In this document: positions 22,866 to 24,900 of the stretch, in pieces
How positions within the stretch are numbered: the stretch's first letter is position 1
How the letters are laid out: each line of letters begins with the position of its first letter
Assembly (NCBI GenBank): GCA_934572445.1
Contig: CAKTLD010000017.1
Location: 1-24,900, forward strand
From: an uncultured Oscillospiraceae bacterium
Lineage (GTDB): Bacteria; Bacillota; Clostridia; Oscillospirales; Oscillospiraceae
Reading direction: 5' to 3'
DNA length: 24,900 nt
Notes under the pieces: model-generated
Database searches by the model: none
What the model was told of the DNA's origin: nothing
Seen by the model: only the letters and a program-made list of their open reading frames with translations
Translations under genes and position numbers: made by a program

Positions 22866-23750
22866 TTACCCCGCAAACTGCGCTTTCAGCAGCTCGGCAA
22901 ACCCCTCCACATAGTAACCGGAGTTGTCCTTTTTCCAGAAGGCACAGTAGTTTCGCATGATCGGTTCTTCTCCCCGCACCAAAGGAAGCCGCACAATGGC
23001 GGTTCCCATGGTTGGCAGGGCCGAAGCCCCTTCTACCGGAAGAAAGCCCTTACGGGAAATCACCATCAGGCGGGCCTCCTCCATGTTTTCCGCATACAAA
23101 AATTCACCCTGAAGCCCAACGATCGTCTGATAGTATCCCTGCTCCGTCTCTCTCTGCGCCGCAGAAGCGACAAGGATACACGGAACGTTTTTCAGCTCCG
23201 TCGGGGTGATTTGGGAAAGCTACGCCAGTGGGCTGCGGGCAGAGACCTCCACATAGCTTTCGCAGGTGGTCAGCAGCAGATTCACATACTCGTCCGAAAA
23301 TGCCCGCCGCTGGTCGTTCAGGACCAGATCCACCTCCCCCGAACGCAGCATGGCGTACAGCTCCTCATGGTTCCCGTAGGCGACCGACACATCAACATCC
23401 GGATGCTTTTCCGAAAACAGCTCCAGGGCACGGTGAAATTCGCCGCCCGTATAGCAGCGCAGATACCCGATCTTCAGGCTCGCCTGATCGCCCTTGGCGA
23501 GCTTGGCGGCCTCGCTGCACATCCGTTCATAGTCCGCCGTCAGAATCAGGCTCTTTTGGTAGAAGTACCTCCCTGCGGGCGTCAGGGTAAAGCTGCGGTT
23601 TTTGCGTTCCAGCAGCGGAAACCCCAGTTCCCGCTCCAACGCCTGTACCTGTTGGGAAATAGCGGACTGCGAAATGAAATTTTCTTCCGCCGCCTCGGAA
23701 AAGCTTCCAAGCCGGACGACAGACTGGAAATATTTGAGTTGTTTGAGCAT
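22866..23750 (-). pseudogene. LysR family regulator split by one in-frame amber codon
   Basis: The minus strand encodes a complete LysR protein of ~294 codons in a single frame. It has the helix-turn-helix (LGSFSEAAEENFISQSAISQ, then QVQALERELG) and the effector domain, but a TAG at 23220-23222 interrupts it after residue 176 (SPLA-stop-LSQITPTELK). The second half (ITPTELKNVPCILVAS through to FAELLKAQFAG) continues in frame with normal LysR character, so there is only the one lesion. A glutamine codon (CAG) changed to TAG would explain it. The truncated product keeps the DNA-binding domain but lacks most of the effector domain. Alternatives are a sequencing error or nonsense suppression. Confidence 0.85.
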
Positions 23751-23783
23751 CGTGAAGCCCTCACTTGCTGTCTGGTTTTTGTC

Positions 23784-23792
23784 ATTGTATCA
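23784..23792 (-). promoter_or_regulatory. Extended -10 promoter upstream of the broken lysR
   Basis: On the minus strand TGATACAAT provides a -10 box (TACAAT, 23784-23789) with the TG extension, about 35 bases from the lysR start. No good -35 box is seen at 17 bases. Confidence 0.4.
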
Positions 23793-23809
23793 TACATGGG
23801 CAGGTCTTT

Positions 23810-24160
23810 CTACCGCGGATCAATAATTTCCTCTTCATCTTCCTGCGTATTGTCTTAAAAAGCTTTTGTGCCGGCGGCGGAACAGTCGGGTATTTCACAC
23901 GGATCTCCGGCGCCTTATTTCCTATGCGGTCAGTACTGCGTTCCCGCCTTGCGAAAGGCGAGGATGATGCAGTCCGCACCGAGGAGGAACCGATAGATGC
24001 CGATGATAAGCCGAATGGAAAACAGCAAAGCGATGGGGCCAAAGCCGGTAAACCGCGATACCTTGTCATAGAGCAGAATATCTGCCACGCCCATGATGAC
24101 GGCAGCAACGCCGCAGACCACATGCGCTGTCAGGCCGAGCCGAGGTAAGGCTGCTCAGCA
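23810..24160 (-). pseudogene. Decayed membrane-protein gene, possibly DUF308/HdeD-like
   Basis: A minus-strand stretch (24121 to 23930, open further upstream to ~24160) reads HVVCGVAAVIMGVADILLY, then DKVSRFTGFGP and a second hydrophobic segment, resembling the paired helices of DUF308/HdeD-type proteins. It stops at 23930. Other frames continue with a plausible polar tail (ending near DEEEIIDPR, stop at 23810-23812), which suggests one or more frameshifts. No start with a ribosome binding site is seen. The family name is tentative. Confidence 0.35.
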
Positions 24161-24616
24161 GGATCAAAAAAGGATGCCTTCCACAAATTCAAGCCGTCCG
24201 AAGTCAGACCACTTTCCATGCCTTCGCGGGCGGCAATAATCGCATCGCCATATTATGCGGTGCTGACAAGCCAACGACATTCGGCTGGACTGCGCCAATA
24301 ATGCGGCCGCCGCTGGAATTGCCGTTGTCTCCGGTGCAGCGGACTATCCGCTTCAACTTCAGTTGCTTTCCGTCGTCTTCAGGTCGGTCGTTTCTCAGGT
24401 CCTGTATCGTCCCCGCCTTCTGCCTTCGCCCCACTTTCGCCCCGGAGGCAGAGCCAGAGCAGGCCCAGCTTCGCGATAACCGGTAAAAAAGCGCAGCGTG
24501 ACGCCCCTTTATATGGTCATCCGCATCCCGATCCCCTCTTGCAATTTTCCCTCATCTCCGCTATGGTAGAGGAAACGCTGCGCGCGGCGCTGAAATTTTG
24601 GCGGGAGGAAACGGAC
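24161..24616. other. Gene-free stretch before the sigma factor
   Basis: I see no credible gene in this ~450-base stretch. The open frames on both strands have arginine/proline-rich shadow composition. A minus-strand run near 24204-24340 (SGGRIIGAVQPNVVGL, then LLPPAKAWKVV) might be the end of a lost gene, but no family is recognised. An in-frame ATG at 24563 upstream of the sigma factor has no ribosome binding site. Confidence 0.4.
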
Positions 24617-24900
24617 GTGCTCATCTACCTGCAGACCATTTCGTCTGCGAACGAACGGGAAAAATTCACACGGCTCTATGAGCGCTACCGCGGCCTGATG
24701 TTCTGTCAGGCGCACCGCATCCTGCCCGAGACGCAGGATGCGGAAGATGCCGTGCATCAGGCGTTCCTGTCGATTCTGGAGCATCTGGATAAGATCACGG
24801 ACGTAGACTGTCCGAAAACGCGTGCCTACGTCGTTATCATTGCAGAGAGCAGGGCCATTGACATCCTGCGCAGCCGGAAGCGGCTCGTTTCCGCCGAGGA
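24617..24900 (+). CDS. ECF-type RNA polymerase sigma factor, 5' part
   Basis: A GTG at 24617, eight bases after GGGAGGA, opens a frame that is still open at the window end (~94 codons). It reads LIYLQTISSANEREKFTRLY, then ERYRGLMFCQAHRILPETQD and AEDAVHQAFLSILEHLDKI, the sigma-70 region 2 of ECF factors (the DAEDAVHQAF helix contacts the polymerase core). It continues with CPKTRAYVVIIAESRAIDIL, as in the clostridial ECF group I know. Region 4 lies beyond the window. An anti-sigma factor might follow. The in-frame ATG at 24563 would add 18 residues that do not look like the family. Confidence 0.85.
   Translation, partial: MLIYLQTISSANEREKFTRLYERYRGLMFCQAHRILPETQDAEDAVHQAFLSILEHLDKITDVDCPKTRAYVVIIAESRAIDILRSRKRLVSAE

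Noticed and set aside
23220..23222. Recoding of TAG as pyrrolysine
   Set aside because: LysR regulators are not known pyrrolysine proteins, no pyl genes are in the window, and a single CAG-to-TAG change explains the stop.
22368..23858. Long plus-strand ORF (496 codons) opposite the small membrane protein and the broken lysR
   Set aside because: It has no ribosome binding site and arises as the complement of two recognisable minus-strand genes; the minus strand explains the codon pattern.

Overview
The window looks like a chromosomal segment of a GC-rich anaerobic Clostridia member, probably an Oscillospiraceae-type gut Firmicute. This is inferred from the MEP-pathway gene ispE next to what looks like a reduced sporulation gene (spoIIR), strong AGGAGG-type ribosome binding sites, clostridial-style flavodoxin clusters, a radical SAM/SPASM enzyme and an ECF sigma factor. 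No rRNA, tRNA, CRISPR array or intact insertion sequence was seen.

Left part (1-3423): the 3' end of a DUF1015 gene and its terminator are followed by two tandem membrane/zinc-ribbon ORFs. The second is fused in frame to a complete IspE kinase. A 70-aa protein then keeps only the two ends of SpoIIR. A decayed TraX-like tail and a structured two-hairpin repeat follow.

Amino-acid-derivative operon (3276-9124, minus strand): a 25-aa membrane peptide, a sodium:solute symporter, a DUF4392/D-glutamate-cyclase-like protein, an M20-fold protein that has lost its expected metal ligands, a RidA protein, a canonical M20D amidohydrolase and possibly a 40-aa ORF. A LysR regulator (9332-10258) is divergent, with back-to-back promoters and a dyad over its own promoter. 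Together these suggest import and breakdown of an N-acylated or cyclic amino-acid derivative; the substrate is not known.

SbcDC/radical SAM block (10975-17420, plus strand): sbcD and sbcC overlap by 4 bases. They are followed by an 85-aa protein, a SPASM radical SAM enzyme with an unusual CX7CX6C cluster motif and, 3 bases later, a 362-aa protein whose N-terminus carries a TNSSSSS tract. This enzyme/partner pair is the best candidate for an undescribed system. The block ends at a second copy of the two-hairpin repeat, whose stem has changed by compensating base pairs.

Redox block (17517-20738, minus strand): an iron-sulfur flavoprotein-like reductase, two cytoplasmic flavodoxins, a short-chain dehydrogenase and a lipoprotein-anchored flavodoxin, tightly packed behind one good promoter. 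Upstream lies a separate minus-strand unit (two membrane proteins and a TetR regulator) closed by a terminator.

Right end (22866-24900): a LysR gene split by a single in-frame amber codon, a decayed membrane-protein remnant, about 450 bases of non-coding-looking sequence, and the start of an ECF sigma factor that runs off the window.
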